NCBI GenBank assembly: GCA_036337945.1
Contig: JAYZDF010000089.1
Span: 34,189 to 98,188, forward strand
Source: JAYZDF01 sp036337945
GTDB taxonomy: Bacteria > Myxococcota > Kuafuiibacteriia > Kuafuiibacteriales > Kuafuiibacteriaceae
Length of the DNA: 64,000 nucleotides
Direction: 5' to 3'
This document shows, one piece after another, positions 26,189 to 35,703 of the stretch. The position numbers were made by a program, and so were the translations under genes. Each line of letters begins with the position of its first letter. The stretch's first letter is position 1. Under the pieces are notes generated by a model that was given only the letters and a program-made list of their open reading frames with translations, was not told where the DNA came from and did no database searches.

Positions 26189-28912
26189 ATGAATTTGACT
26201 GTAGCCGCGATCACACTTTTTCTTGCGGCACCCGACCCAACCCCCAACCCGACACTCATCTCTCTTCGAGACCAGTCCAAAACCACGTTCTCTCAAGAGC
26301 AAGAAACTGCAGCTTGCATTGTCAAAACATCGCTTCTTAATGAGTTTCGTCGAAACGGCGGATACGATGTATTACCCTTAGACAAAACTCCGCCCGACAA
26401 ATCACAAAAAACGATCACACTCAGTGTCGAATTAGGTTCGGATGGAGCTTGGACGGTCACTTATCCAAAGTCGGATGAAACCTATACCCTTTTTCTTCAG
26501 CCCAACCGAGCGATAGGCCCTCAACTGCGACCCCTGCGCGCTCACTTCGGTCTAAAACCCGAGGTAAGTGGCTACCCATTTAATTTCAATGACCAGGCAA
26601 TGGCCTTTTTATGCAGGGGACAGAAGAAAAAAGCGTTACAAACTACAGGTTCGGCCTTTCATGAAGCCTTTCTCCACGTGGAAAATCTTGAGCTGTCCGC
26701 CTCACAAACGGGTCTGTTCAAAAGCTGGCTACAGGGGAAAGGTCAGCTTATTAAAAAAGAATATCAACAGGCCGAAAAACGCCTGCGTTCCGTCTCTAAA
26801 CGACTGCAGCGAGGAGAGTGGATGCCGGACTGGCGCATCGGCAACTCGGAGAACTTCTCAGCCTCATTTGTCCAATTCATCGACGAGCATTTGATCGTAT
26901 TCAATCAGGGCAAATTCATGAGTTTGAATCCACGCTCGGGTGAGATGAAATGGCGTTTTTCTCTACCAAAAGGCTTATCAAAGCTTGTCAAATTAGACCC
27001 AGGTACGCTCCTCGCAATCTCCACCCAAAAACTGACAGGCCTGGATCTAGAAAAAGGTATTCCTCGATGGTCCGTGCCTCTCAGCCATCCGCTTGATGAG
27101 GTTGTTGTAAAACGTGGAATTCTCTACGCAGCCAATAAAGATAGCCTTGTTTCAGTCAACATAGAAACCGGACGCGTGATCTGGAAAAAAGGCAGCCCAA
27201 AACGGATAATCGCGGGCCCGGCTCTGTTTGAGGACTATGTTGTTGTTCCCCAAAGGAATCATCTGTCATTTTACACGAGTCACGACGGGCAGCTGAAACA
27301 CAGGATAGCTATGCCGGACGAAGTTTCAGGTCCTCTTTTTTCACTCAATAAAAATGCATTGTGGGCACTCATCGGGGGAAGTCAGATGGGACTCATACGT
27401 TCGGAGCCCGTTTTTTCAACTCGCTCTGCTGAAACGATGACCACACCGCAATTGACCGCTACGATTTCGGGAGCCTTAGCCGTAGCGTGGCCTCCAAAAA
27501 AGTTTGGTGACTCAATCGTCTTCTCCGCTGAGCACATTAAGCGCGGCCCGTTTGTGAGCCAGGTCAATATTTCAGGAAAAAAACCAGCCCAAATTCGCCA
27601 TTGGCGCTCCAGTGGACCCGTTCACCTTCTGGACTCTTTTCAGGGCTTTATATCCCTTTCGCGGAACAGAAGGAGCCTTGCTGCCAAGTCACATCAAGGG
27701 AAAAAGCTTTGGCGAAAGAAATTTCGGAGCCCCGTGGAAACATTTCATGCGCATCACGACTTAGTCTGGGTTGCTGCAGACCGAATCGCCTTTGCTTTGG
27801 ACCAGCTCTCCGGAAAAACGGTTCTCAAGATTCAATTCGATGAACCTATCGTTGAACTAAAAACGTCTCGGTCTCAAGGCGTCGTCGTCAGCAAATCAGG
27901 AACGCTTTATGGTTTTAATACCGCGCCCTCCAAAACTCAGAGGTCAATTCTTAGTCGAGTACAGACGGACCTCGTTCAATCCTATTTGGGTTCCAACCAG
28001 GTACGCAAAGCAAAGAAGCTGATTAGGGCGATGGATAGAGACCCAAAAAACCCAAGTTTTGCTCGGTTCTGGAATCCTCTTTTAGACCCGAAATGGTATC
28101 CCAAATCAGGCCAGGAGGTGCCATTTCATCCCTCATCTCTTCGATCTCGCCCTTTTTATCAGCGACTATTGCGATCAACTGGTGCCTCGCGTCTTATGAC
28201 GCTTACGTCGTCGATTCCCGACCAAATGTTTTTGGCGAACATTCTTCGCGATACGATTAAACAGGCACCGATACCTCAGTCGAAAAATCTCAAAACCCAA
28301 GCGATCCGAGCGGCATATCCAAAAGAGAAGCTTTTGGCGGCCGGCAGTGAATTTATCGTTTTGGCCGCAACAACGAGTACTCTCTCAGACACATCGAGCA
28401 AAAGCACTCGAATTAGAGTCTTCGACCACCAAACGGGAAAGCAGCTCTGGCAACGGTCGTATAAAATGCAGCTCAGCGAAGCCGCGGTTGCTAAAGACGG
28501 TATTTTGTTCTTCGGCCCGAACGATATTATTTCAACCTCAACTGCGAGCGGAATAAAAAGATACAAGAGTAGCTCACCTGGCGGAGACAAGCTCTATGTA
28601 TCCTCTTATCGAACATCTTGGCTTCTCGCTGCGGGTAAAAGGGTTATGCTGCTCAACAAAAAGACCGGCACACTGAATAAAACGTATTCTCTCGGCGCCA
28701 AAATCAAGGCCTTTTCACACTCCAACGGAAGCAATACAGCTTTCATTATCGACACCGAATCAAACCTCCATTTACTGAGTCTGAACAGCGATAGGAAAAA
28801 GACATACAAGCGAGTTCCCTTCAGCCGCTTGTATAGCGGCCATGGGGCAACCGTCGCCTTTCGACCGGGTGCAAGCTCTGCATTCATCTTAGAGCCTAAC
28901 GATCAAAAATAA
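26189..28912 (+). CDS. PQQ-type beta-propeller protein, large
   Basis: The protein has about 907 residues. It starts with a short signal peptide (MNLTVAAITLFLAAPDPTPNP). From about residue 210 it consists of repeated PQQ/WD-like blades, for example SLNPRSGEMKWRFSLPKG, LDLEKGIPRWSVPLSH, SVNIETGRVIWKKGSPK and VFDHQTGKQLWQRSYKMQ. The blade pattern D-x-x-x-G-x-x-x-W is that of pyrroloquinoline-quinone-like propellers such as BamB or dehydrogenases, but no dehydrogenase catalytic motif is visible. The ATG at 26189 follows AGGGGTGAG; a GTG at 26186 is in frame. The stop abuts the convergent kinase stop. It may be a periplasmic scaffold or sensor; function unknown. Confidence 0.8.
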   Translation: MNLTVAAITLFLAAPDPTPNPTLISLRDQSKTTFSQEQETAACIVKTSLLNEFRRNGGYDVLPLDKTPPDKSQKTITLSVELGSDGAWTVTYPKSDETYTLFLQPNRAIGPQLRPLRAHFGLKPEVSGYPFNFNDQAMAFLCRGQKKKALQTTGSAFHEAFLHVENLELSASQTGLFKSWLQGKGQLIKKEYQQAEKRLRSVSKRLQRGEWMPDWRIGNSENFSASFVQFIDEHLIVFNQGKFMSLNPRSGEMKWRFSLPKGLSKLVKLDPGTLLAISTQKLTGLDLEKGIPRWSVPLSHPLDEVVVKRGILYAANKDSLVSVNIETGRVIWKKGSPKRIIAGPALFEDYVVVPQRNHLSFYTSHDGQLKHRIAMPDEVSGPLFSLNKNALWALIGGSQMGLIRSEPVFSTRSAETMTTPQLTATISGALAVAWPPKKFGDSIVFSAEHIKRGPFVSQVNISGKKPAQIRHWRSSGPVHLLDSFQGFISLSRNRRSLAAKSHQGKKLWRKKFRSPVETFHAHHDLVWVAADRIAFALDQLSGKTVLKIQFDEPIVELKTSRSQGVVVSKSGTLYGFNTAPSKTQRSILSRVQTDLVQSYLGSNQVRKAKKLIRAMDRDPKNPSFARFWNPLLDPKWYPKSGQEVPFHPSSLRSRPFYQRLLRSTGASRLMTLTSSIPDQMFLANILRDTIKQAPIPQSKNLKTQAIRAAYPKEKLLAAGSEFIVLAATTSTLSDTSSKSTRIRVFDHQTGKQLWQRSYKMQLSEAAVAKDGILFFGPNDIISTSTASGIKRYKSSSPGGDKLYVSSYRTSWLLAAGKRVMLLNKKTGTLNKTYSLGAKIKAFSHSNGSNTAFIIDTESNLHLLSLNSDRKKTYKRVPFSRLYSGHGATVAFRPGASSAFILEPNDQK

Positions 28913-28914
28913 GG

Positions 28915-30036
28915 CTACTCGAGGTCCTTAAGTTCAGAATATCTGAAGTCGCGAATTGTAGGGTCAGTTCGAACTCGAATATTCTTTGTCACCCCCGAAA
29001 AATCACCTTCAGGATGCTGCACATCGTCATCCTCTGCAATTGTATCTACAGCACTCACAGCAGCAGGATTTCCTTGAAGCGGTCTCCCCCCAACCGTTGC
29101 TTCCTCGCGGTTATTCGCAGGAATCTGATGACCCACGGAAGCGCTCGGCGCACGCGGCGGATGAATTTTCCGGAACAAGTCGAGCGGATTTATTTTGTTT
29201 GGCGCAGCAAGCCTTTCTCTCACCTCGTCCATCGAGGCGGGACGTTTCTCCGGTTCAAAGGCGATCATCGAATTTACTAGGTTTACGATATCAGAGGGAC
29301 AGTCAGGCCTCTCAACAGCAGGAGACGGCAAACCTTTTTCCTGTTGGATTCTCATTTCAATGGCAGACAGAAGCGGATTGGCTACGGGTTCTAACTTGTA
29401 TGGGAGTTTCTTTGTAAGAAGCCGATACAAGACGATACCCAGGGCGTATATGTCACCGGCCGGCGAGCCTCTCTCTCCATCAATAATCTCTGGCGCGAGG
29501 TAAGTCGGGGTACCCACGGTTGTCCCTGTAATGGTCAACTTTTCGGAGTCCTCACCCAGGGCCAGACCGAAATCGACGAGTTTTACAGTCTGACCATCTG
29601 AAAGAACAAATATGTTCCCAAGTTTCACGTCTCGATGTGCAACTTCTCTAGAGTGCGCGTAGCTAAGCGCTGATGACACCTGAGACAGAACAAAGCGTAT
29701 ATAGTCTACCGGCCAGGGGTGCTCATCCAGTGCGATTAACGCCGCAAGCGAATTCCCCTCTAGGAGCTCCATAGGCAAGAAAAGACGGCCCGCTTGCTCA
29801 AAAGCAGGCAATGTTTTTACGATATTTGGATGTTCGAGCCGTGCACAAATCGCGGCTTCTTGTAAAAAACGAGTTTTGAGCTCATCAAGTTTCGAAAGTT
29901 CAGGCCTTAAAATCTTGATCGCGTAATCGCGACCATCGAGACGATGACGTGCTCGAAAAATAACCCCGACCGCACCACGACCTATTTCCTCACAGAAATC
30001 CCATTCTCGAATTGTCGAGCCCGGTTGAATGCGCAT
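28915..30036 (-). CDS. Ser/Thr protein kinase, soluble
   Basis: The protein has about 373 residues. The kinase domain (about 13-290) has the glycine loop GRGAVGVI, catalytic Lys41 (YAIK), HRD at 134-136 with Lys138, DFG at 155-157 and APE at 181-183. All catalytic residues are present, so it should be active. No transmembrane segment is seen; the last 90 residues are disordered and Asp/Glu/Arg-rich, a likely site of autophosphorylation (FSGVTKNIRVRTDPTI). An ORF extends to 30060 but the ATG at 30036 fits the family N-terminus. It is divergent from the PEGA kinase gene, about 120 bp apart, suggesting shared regulation. Confidence 0.92.
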   Translation of the reverse strand: MRIQPGSTIREWDFCEEIGRGAVGVIFRARHRLDGRDYAIKILRPELSKLDELKTRFLQEAAICARLEHPNIVKTLPAFEQAGRLFLPMELLEGNSLAALIALDEHPWPVDYIRFVLSQVSSALSYAHSREVAHRDVKLGNIFVLSDGQTVKLVDFGLALGEDSEKLTITGTTVGTPTYLAPEIIDGERGSPAGDIYALGIVLYRLLTKKLPYKLEPVANPLLSAIEMRIQQEKGLPSPAVERPDCPSDIVNLVNSMIAFEPEKRPASMDEVRERLAAPNKINPLDLFRKIHPPRAPSASVGHQIPANNREEATVGGRPLQGNPAAVSAVDTIAEDDDVQHPEGDFSGVTKNIRVRTDPTIRDFRYSELKDLE

Positions 30037-30159
30037 GCGGCGAGTATACACAATTCCCAACGCTTACCGTCACATTTTGTCCTCTTCTGGAGAATCTTTC
30101 CATTGAATGCTAGTATAAAAGCGGTCGTTTATTTCGACCGTCCGCAAGGTAAAACACGC

Positions 30160-31818
30160 ATGTCCACTGAAACTGTTCAAAGCAGGGCGCCAGCACCGAA
30201 GAAGAAAAAAAAGCGCCCTCCTCTTCCTATTCCTCTCGGAGAGGTCCTGAACGGCTATAAACTAATCAAAGTCGTGGGTCGTGGAGGCATGGGCACGGTT
30301 TACTTGGGTGAGCATGAGCTTCTCGGAAGAAAAGCTGCGGTAAAAGTCCTCGCCAAAAGCTTCTGGAATGACCAAGAATTTGTATCGCGATTTTTTAGCG
30401 AAGCGCAGGTCGCAACCAAGATTAGCAACCCAAATATCGTCGATATTCTTGATTTTATCCATACCGAAAACCCCAAACGAATCGCGTATGTTATGGAGTT
30501 AGTCCAAGGTCCAACCCTGAAGGCTTGCATCCAGAATCATCGGTTTTCTCTTGCACAAAGCATCAATGTGAGTGCCCAGCTTGCGTCTGCACTTCGTGAT
30601 GCTCACGAAGCAGGTGTCATTCATAGAGACCTCAAACCCGCAAATATCTTGGTCGTTGAGCCACTCGACTCGGACCTATCCATTCTTCCTAGCGTGAAGT
30701 TACTCGACTTTGGCATCGCGAAAGTGACTTCGGGTCAAGTCAACCATCAAACCATGCAAGGAACGGTACTCGGAACTCCAAAATATATGGCGCCAGAGCA
30801 AATCAGCGCAGAGCCGGTTAGTCCGGCGACAGATATTTACGCGCTTGGAGAGATTTTCTTCGAGATGGTGACAGGTCAACGAATCTTCAACGGCCCCAAC
30901 AAGCTGGTCATGGCTCACAAGCTAAGCGGCAAGATTCCAGAACTTGAATGCCCCGCTGATATCCCGGGGAGCGAAAGAATCATTCAACTCACAAATGCCT
31001 GCCTTCAGCCTGACCCAGTGAAGCGAATCTCGATCGACGAATTTTCGTCAATGTTACAATTGTTGCGAGAGAATACAGACATAGACAGTTCGTTGCCGAT
31101 TACCAGACGCAGGCAGTCGTGGACTGCAGAAGATATCCCTTCAGACAGTAATCCAAGCGTTTCCGCGGTTCCTGTGTCTGCGGCAGCGCCAAATCGACCG
31201 AACTCAGTCACAGCAACGAACGCCGAAAGTTTCTCACCGCCGCAAAAGAAGCGAGCCCCCATAATGTTGATCGCGACCGGGGTGCTCATCGCTGCTACTT
31301 TCATTGCTGCTTACTCGCTTTTGCAAACGCCCAAACAACAAGAAAAGACAGCGCAACCAACGACCCGTAGCGAGCCGGCCCCTGCCACAACAGATAAGAA
31401 AATCATTTCCAAAGTAATACGGCTTACATCAGAGCCTGCAGGAGCATCCGTCATTGATGTGCAGCGTAATACTCGACTTGGTACAACGCCCTACCAGCTT
31501 GAGTATACCGACGGAGACATAATCCAATTACGACTCACGACTGACGGATATCGACCTTATCCCATTCGAATCACTGAGTGGGCGAGCGAGATTCACTATC
31601 GCCTCACAAAACGGGCAAATAGTCCCACGATACAACCGGCTCCCGTCAGTGAATCTAAATCTAAAACGTCTCCAATGAGAAAAAAAACCACGGCGATACC
31701 TGGGCAAAAAGAGCCGATCCGAACCAAGAATCAAGGTATGGAAGAGCCCGAAGTCGAACCCACTCGAGATGGAGATGATACTTCACCTATGAATCGACAG
31801 GATATGCCTAGCTGGTGA
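30160..31818 (+). CDS. Ser/Thr protein kinase with TM helix and PEGA domain
   Basis: The protein has 552 residues. The Lys-rich N-terminus is followed by a kinase domain (about 33-300) with GRGGMGTV, Lys62, HRDLKPAN (155-162), DFG 183-185 and APE 211-213. A single membrane helix lies at about 367-388 and a PEGA beta domain at about 419-483 (LTSEPAGASVIDVQRNTRLGTTP...TDGYRPYPIRI). PEGA domains here usually lie outside the membrane. The C-terminus ends SPMNRQDMPSW, nearly identical to that of the neighbouring kinase. The start is the ATG at 30160. It converges with that paralogue; the stops are 20 bases apart. Confidence 0.93.
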   Translation: MSTETVQSRAPAPKKKKKRPPLPIPLGEVLNGYKLIKVVGRGGMGTVYLGEHELLGRKAAVKVLAKSFWNDQEFVSRFFSEAQVATKISNPNIVDILDFIHTENPKRIAYVMELVQGPTLKACIQNHRFSLAQSINVSAQLASALRDAHEAGVIHRDLKPANILVVEPLDSDLSILPSVKLLDFGIAKVTSGQVNHQTMQGTVLGTPKYMAPEQISAEPVSPATDIYALGEIFFEMVTGQRIFNGPNKLVMAHKLSGKIPELECPADIPGSERIIQLTNACLQPDPVKRISIDEFSSMLQLLRENTDIDSSLPITRRRQSWTAEDIPSDSNPSVSAVPVSAAAPNRPNSVTATNAESFSPPQKKRAPIMLIATGVLIAATFIAAYSLLQTPKQQEKTAQPTTRSEPAPATTDKKIISKVIRLTSEPAGASVIDVQRNTRLGTTPYQLEYTDGDIIQLRLTTDGYRPYPIRITEWASEIHYRLTKRANSPTIQPAPVSESKSKTSPMRKKTTAIPGQKEPIRTKNQGMEEPEVEPTRDGDDTSPMNRQDMPSW

Positions 31819-31838
31819 TGGAAACTAGTTCGAGTAAG

Positions 31839-33401
31839 TTACCATTGAGGCATCTCTTCGCGATTCATGGGACTTTCTGAGTCTTCGTTCTCCGGACTTC
31901 GTATCACCGGCTTCTTCCTCTCATTCACTTTTCTTTTTGGCTGCAGTTTTCGCACAGGAGCGAGAACAGGTTTTTCTTGCACATCTTTCTGCTTGGTTGG
32001 CCTATCAACGACAGGGACTGCAGACCGCTGCGGCAAAGGTTTTTGGGTGGTCTTTGGCGCTTCTGATTTCGAGGGAGTCTCATCTATAAGCATCTTCGAA
32101 TTCTTCGTAGAAATACCTTTTTCTGCGGGCTCTACAGACCGCTTTTCCCGAGTTTCGGATTGCTCTTTCGGAGCACGAATAGTCGATTCTGTATCGACAG
32201 GTGCGTCCTTCGTAGAATAAGCAATCGCGATAAGTATTGCTGCCGCAATACCGAGAACCAATAGGAACACACTCGGTCTATCAGCTCGATACGCCAGTGA
32301 CGTCAGGGTGGTTTGATTGTCCGAAAGCCCCAATAAATCTTCTTGAGAGTCCTGTATCTTTTCGAAATCACCTGTCGTAACCGCCGGAATGGTTGAGGAA
32401 CGGTCTGTCACTGAACCCTGAACGAGGCCACCAACTGATATTTGAGACATGTCTGAATCCGCTGGCGTTTGAATCCATGTTCCAACAGCCTCCGAAAACT
32501 CGCTCAGTCCCAATCGATCGGCTGGTTCACGAGCTAAGCCCGCTCGAATCAGACGGGTTAGGTAGTCCACATGTAATGCATCACTCGGCAAATTTAGCGT
32601 TAATGGTTTATGAGACAACTTCGCTTGAAAAACGGCCATATTGCTTCCAACAAAAACCGGTTGGCCTGTCAGCATCTCGTACAGCAGCTCAGCAAGTGCA
32701 TACACGTCGGTTTTTGGGGAGACATTGTCATTTCCTATCTGCTCTGGAGCCATATAACGCGGCGTGCCCATCATGACGCCCGCTTCCGTCGGGTTGGAAG
32801 ACAAGCTGTCATCGTCGTTCCGTCGTTCGTGTTCAATCTTAGCGATGCCGAAGTCCAAAATCTTTACACACGGAATAACCGACAAATCAGAATCAGGAGA
32901 CTCTACCAAAACAATATTCTCAGGCTTCAAGTCTCGATGTACAACCCCGAGTTCGTGAGCCGCCGCAAGAGCCGAGCATAGTTGTCGCGAAACATTCGCT
33001 GTTTGAATTCGGCTCAAGCGTCGTTCTTTCAATACATCCGCCAGACTGGGGCCCTTTATATATTCCATCACATAGGCAATGACGTGTGGTGTTTCCGTCT
33101 GAACAAAGTCGACAATATCAACAATGTTTGCGTGACGAATGTCGTTTACTACTCGAGCTTCGTGGAAAAAGCGACGAACCAAATCAGGCTGATGGCTCAA
33201 ATGCGGGTAAAGAACCTTCACGGCCGCCCGGCGCCCGAGTAGCGTATGCGTTCCTAGATAAACGCATCCGGCGGAGCCTTCACCAAGAACCCGGTCTAAT
33301 CGATACCCGCCTATGACCTCACCCAATTGAATGGGTAAAGAATTGGATAAGTTTGAAAGTGCGTTTGTTTCGTCGCCTGTTTGTTCGAGGTCTTCTGACA
33401 A
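31839..33401 (-). CDS. Ser/Thr protein kinase with TM helix, paralogue
   Basis: The protein has 520 residues. The kinase domain (about 33-310) has GEGSAGCV, Lys62, HRDLKPEN at 155-162, DFG at 183-185 and APE at 218-220. Alignment by position is near-perfect with the opposite-strand kinase at 30160-31818, showing a tandem-inverted duplication. A single membrane helix lies at about 377-396; the extracytoplasmic part is a Lys/Pro/Glu-rich linker of about 120 residues with no PEGA domain. The C-terminus is SPMNREEMPQW. The start is a TTG at 33401, two bases after the stop of the adenosyltransferase gene, with GGGAAG upstream, so expression is coupled to that gene. Confidence 0.92.
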   Translation of the reverse strand: MSEDLEQTGDETNALSNLSNSLPIQLGEVIGGYRLDRVLGEGSAGCVYLGTHTLLGRRAAVKVLYPHLSHQPDLVRRFFHEARVVNDIRHANIVDIVDFVQTETPHVIAYVMEYIKGPSLADVLKERRLSRIQTANVSRQLCSALAAAHELGVVHRDLKPENIVLVESPDSDLSVIPCVKILDFGIAKIEHERRNDDDSLSSNPTEAGVMMGTPRYMAPEQIGNDNVSPKTDVYALAELLYEMLTGQPVFVGSNMAVFQAKLSHKPLTLNLPSDALHVDYLTRLIRAGLAREPADRLGLSEFSEAVGTWIQTPADSDMSQISVGGLVQGSVTDRSSTIPAVTTGDFEKIQDSQEDLLGLSDNQTTLTSLAYRADRPSVFLLVLGIAAAILIAIAYSTKDAPVDTESTIRAPKEQSETREKRSVEPAEKGISTKNSKMLIDETPSKSEAPKTTQKPLPQRSAVPVVDRPTKQKDVQEKPVLAPVRKLQPKRKVNERKKPVIRSPENEDSESPMNREEMPQW

Positions 33402-33403
33402 CT

Positions 33404-33988
33404 CTACTTCCCGTCTCGTTGGCCGGGTTTCCAGAGAATCTCGCCGAACTGCCCTTTAACCGCAACGTATCTACCTACCACAAAAAGCCAATCACTGAGT
33501 CGATTCAAGTACTGAATCAATTCTGTTCTCTGTTCTTGTAACTTGCTCAGTGCGACCACTCTTCGTTCGGCACGGCGACACACCGTACGCGCCTGGTGAA
33601 TGAGCGCGGATGTCTTACCTCCTCCGGGAAGAATGAAAGACTTCAGAGTCGGCAGCTCCAAATTGTAAGCATCTATCTCTTGCTCTAAAGTCTCAATATC
33701 CTCAGATGAAACCAAAATTTGTTGTGGATGCAGATCCTCTGGCAATGTTGCCAATTCGCCGCCCGCATCAAACAATTCGTGCTGGATTCGACGCAATTTT
33801 GCGGGCAGGTCCGAGTTTTCCTCGAATTCACCCAGTTCTATCACCAGGCCAACGACGGCATTGAGTTCATCGACCGTGCCATACGCTTCAAGGCGTGAAT
33901 CGTCCTTCGAAATCTCTTGCCCACCGGCTAGTCGTGTTACGCCAAGATCGCCGGTCCTAGTATAAACCCGGTTTATTGTAATTCCCAC
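33404..33988 (-). CDS. ATP:cob(I)alamin adenosyltransferase, PduO type
   Basis: The protein has about 194 residues. It transfers the adenosyl group of ATP to cob(I)alamin to make coenzyme B12. The diagnostic motifs are VYTRTGDLGVTRLAGG, RLEAYGTVDELNAVVG, the CRRAERR helix and NRLSDWLFVVGRY. Length is normal for the PduO/EutT-like trimeric class. The GTG at 33988 is chosen as the start; a TTG at 34024 would add 12 residues. The B12 product feeds methylmalonyl-CoA mutase, matching the epimerase gene at 51807-52208. It is followed, with two bases between, by the TTG-started kinase gene. Confidence 0.88.
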   Translation of the reverse strand: MGITINRVYTRTGDLGVTRLAGGQEISKDDSRLEAYGTVDELNAVVGLVIELGEFEENSDLPAKLRRIQHELFDAGGELATLPEDLHPQQILVSSEDIETLEQEIDAYNLELPTLKSFILPGGGKTSALIHQARTVCRRAERRVVALSKLQEQRTELIQYLNRLSDWLFVVGRYVAVKGQFGEILWKPGQRDGK

Positions 33989-34130
33989 ACGGCGGGAATA
34001 GAACGTTCCGCCTACTACAGGCAAGCCATCCTAGTGAAAAAATTGCCATTTTCTCTGCGTGCGAGAATTTTTTAATGTGCAAGACCCACGATTGCTAGTA
34101 TCCACGCACAGCCCAAACAGGGCGCAACCG

Positions 34131-34631
34131 GTGAACGTGGTGTTTTCAAAAACAAATGTGGCATTCATTGCTCTTGGAGCTAACTTGGACCGGCCTCGTG
34201 AATGTATAGAACTCGCTGTTGAGCATTTCGGAACAAACGAAATCAAAGTCTTACGGCGCGCCTCACTCTACCGCTCCCCTCCGATGGGCCCCCAAGACCA
34301 GCCGGACTTTATTAATACGGTCGTCGAAGTCCAAGTTGAATATACGGCCCGCGAGCTATTACAGAAGCTCCAAACTATCGAGAGTCTGATGGGTAAAAAA
34401 AAGATACGCCATTGGGGACCTCGAATCATCGATTTAGATCTTATCCTTTTCGGGGAGCAGATTATAAGCTCAGACACGCTGATGGTGCCTCATCCAAGAA
34501 TGCACGAGCGCCGATTTGTACTCGAGCCATTAGCAGAACTGTCACCCGACATCATTGTTCCAACCCATGACAAATCCGTCAAAGCACTCGAGGCGGAACT
34601 TACTGATCCAGCAATATTTCGGCTGGCTTGA
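34131..34631 (+). CDS. folK: 6-hydroxymethyl-7,8-dihydropterin pyrophosphokinase (FolK)
   Basis: The protein has about 166 residues and catalyses pyrophosphate transfer from ATP in folate synthesis. Motifs: FIALGANLDRPRECI near the N-terminus, LYRSPPMGPQDQPDFINTVVEV, and the signature GPRIIDLDLILFGEQ with PHPRMHERRFVLEPLAEL. The usual residues for pterin and Mg-ATP binding (Asp pair in DLDL, His and Arg in PHPRMHERRF) are present. The GTG at 34131 has AGGG 8 bases upstream and gives the normal family length; in-frame GTG codons occur further upstream. The stop overlaps the next gene start. Confidence 0.92.
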   Translation: MNVVFSKTNVAFIALGANLDRPRECIELAVEHFGTNEIKVLRRASLYRSPPMGPQDQPDFINTVVEVQVEYTARELLQKLQTIESLMGKKKIRHWGPRIIDLDLILFGEQIISSDTLMVPHPRMHERRFVLEPLAELSPDIIVPTHDKSVKALEAELTDPAIFRLA

Positions 34632-35683
34632 CTTGTCCTTTCGGGCGTTTCAATCTGCCAATTGTGAGAGCTATTGTAGCAATCGGCGCGCTGCTTGTCC
34701 TTATTTGCACAGCTTGTGAATTCGACCGTGCAACGGTGGACTCAGATTCTCTCGAACGTATCGCTAAACTAAAAAACGACGCGATTACGCAACCGACAAG
34801 TGTTCAAGCCCATTATTCACTCGCTTTGAGCCTCGAAGAGGCGGGTTTAGACATGGAGGCGGCAGATACGTATCACCAAGTCTTGCAGCTCAACGATACT
34901 CATGGGCCTAGCCTTGGGGCACTTGGGCGCCTCTACGAAAAGCTAGGATACTTTACAGCATCCTATCGGCAACTCATGACGTGTGTGCGGGTCGCGCCTG
35001 ATCAACCCGAGTGTCTTTACCAACTGGGTGCACTTCTCCAAAGAGACGGCTCTAACGCGGGACTACAGCAAAGCCTAACCTACTGGCGGCGGTTTCTTGA
35101 GACCGCTCAGAATCATCCGAAACGTGCTGAAGTTCAGCGACGCCTGAACGAAGTTGAGGCCCAGCTAGATACGGCCTTAGACAAGACTCCGCCATCAAAC
35201 GAGGTGGCGGCTGCAGCTCCCACGGGTGCGCCACAAGCAGCCTCCGCTCTACCAAACCACTCGAGTGAAAAGTCTGACGATTCCGTAGGAGAACTCAATC
35301 CATTCGGAAAGGCCATTGGTGAGGCCATTGCAGCAATTCGTAAAAAAGATTCACCGACCGCCGAAAAAGCCTTTCGTAGAGCTCTTGCGCTCAGGCCTAA
35401 CGACGCCGGCGCGATGGCCGGCCTGGCGGAAACGCTTTTTCATCAAAAGAAGACTTCTGAGGCACAATCTACGATTTCAAAGGCCTACGAGATCGACCCG
35501 AAAAACGCACAAACTCAATGGGTATTCGGCCTAATTATGATCAAAACAGGGCAAAATATTGGTAAGGCACTGGAAGCCTGGGAAGCACTCAATCGCGAAT
35601 CGCCAGAGTTCGCAAAGCAAGTTGGCGTAACAAAGACGCTCGAAACGGTGAAACAGATGCGGGAAGGGAAACAGCCACAATAA
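34628..35683 (+). CDS. TPR lipoprotein
   Basis: The protein has 351 residues. The signal sequence ends LICTAC (lipid Cys30). Two groups of tetratricopeptide repeats (about 50-160 and 225-345) flank a Pro/Ala/Ser linker; a typical repeat is AHYSLALSLEEAGLDMEAADTYHQVLQ. TPR lipoproteins often scaffold outer-membrane complexes. The start is a TTG at 34628 that overlaps the folK stop (TTGA), so it is coupled; a GTG at 34664 gives a shorter but still good signal peptide. Partner unknown. Confidence 0.8.
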   Translation: MTCPFGRFNLPIVRAIVAIGALLVLICTACEFDRATVDSDSLERIAKLKNDAITQPTSVQAHYSLALSLEEAGLDMEAADTYHQVLQLNDTHGPSLGALGRLYEKLGYFTASYRQLMTCVRVAPDQPECLYQLGALLQRDGSNAGLQQSLTYWRRFLETAQNHPKRAEVQRRLNEVEAQLDTALDKTPPSNEVAAAAPTGAPQAASALPNHSSEKSDDSVGELNPFGKAIGEAIAAIRKKDSPTAEKAFRRALALRPNDAGAMAGLAETLFHQKKTSEAQSTISKAYEIDPKNAQTQWVFGLIMIKTGQNIGKALEAWEALNRESPEFAKQVGVTKTLETVKQMREGKQPQ

Positions 35684-35703
35684 CTCCCCTCTACGGCTAG
35701 AAA

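Noticed and set aside
26138..26302. A 55-residue N-terminal extension of the FecR-domain protein
   Set aside because: It would precede the signal sequence and overlaps the divergent gene start region; the ATG at 26137 gives a proper export signal.
30110..30122. A TATAAA box upstream of the PEGA kinase gene
   Set aside because: No -35 hexamer at 16-18 bases upstream; not called a promoter.
29944..30159. A 72-residue N-terminal extension of the PEGA kinase
   Set aside because: It overlaps the divergent kinase 5' end and has no kinase-family features; the ATG at 30160 fits.
31819..31838. An imperfect dyad between the two convergent kinase genes
   Set aside because: Only about 9 of 13 arm positions pair and there is no T run; too weak for a terminator call.
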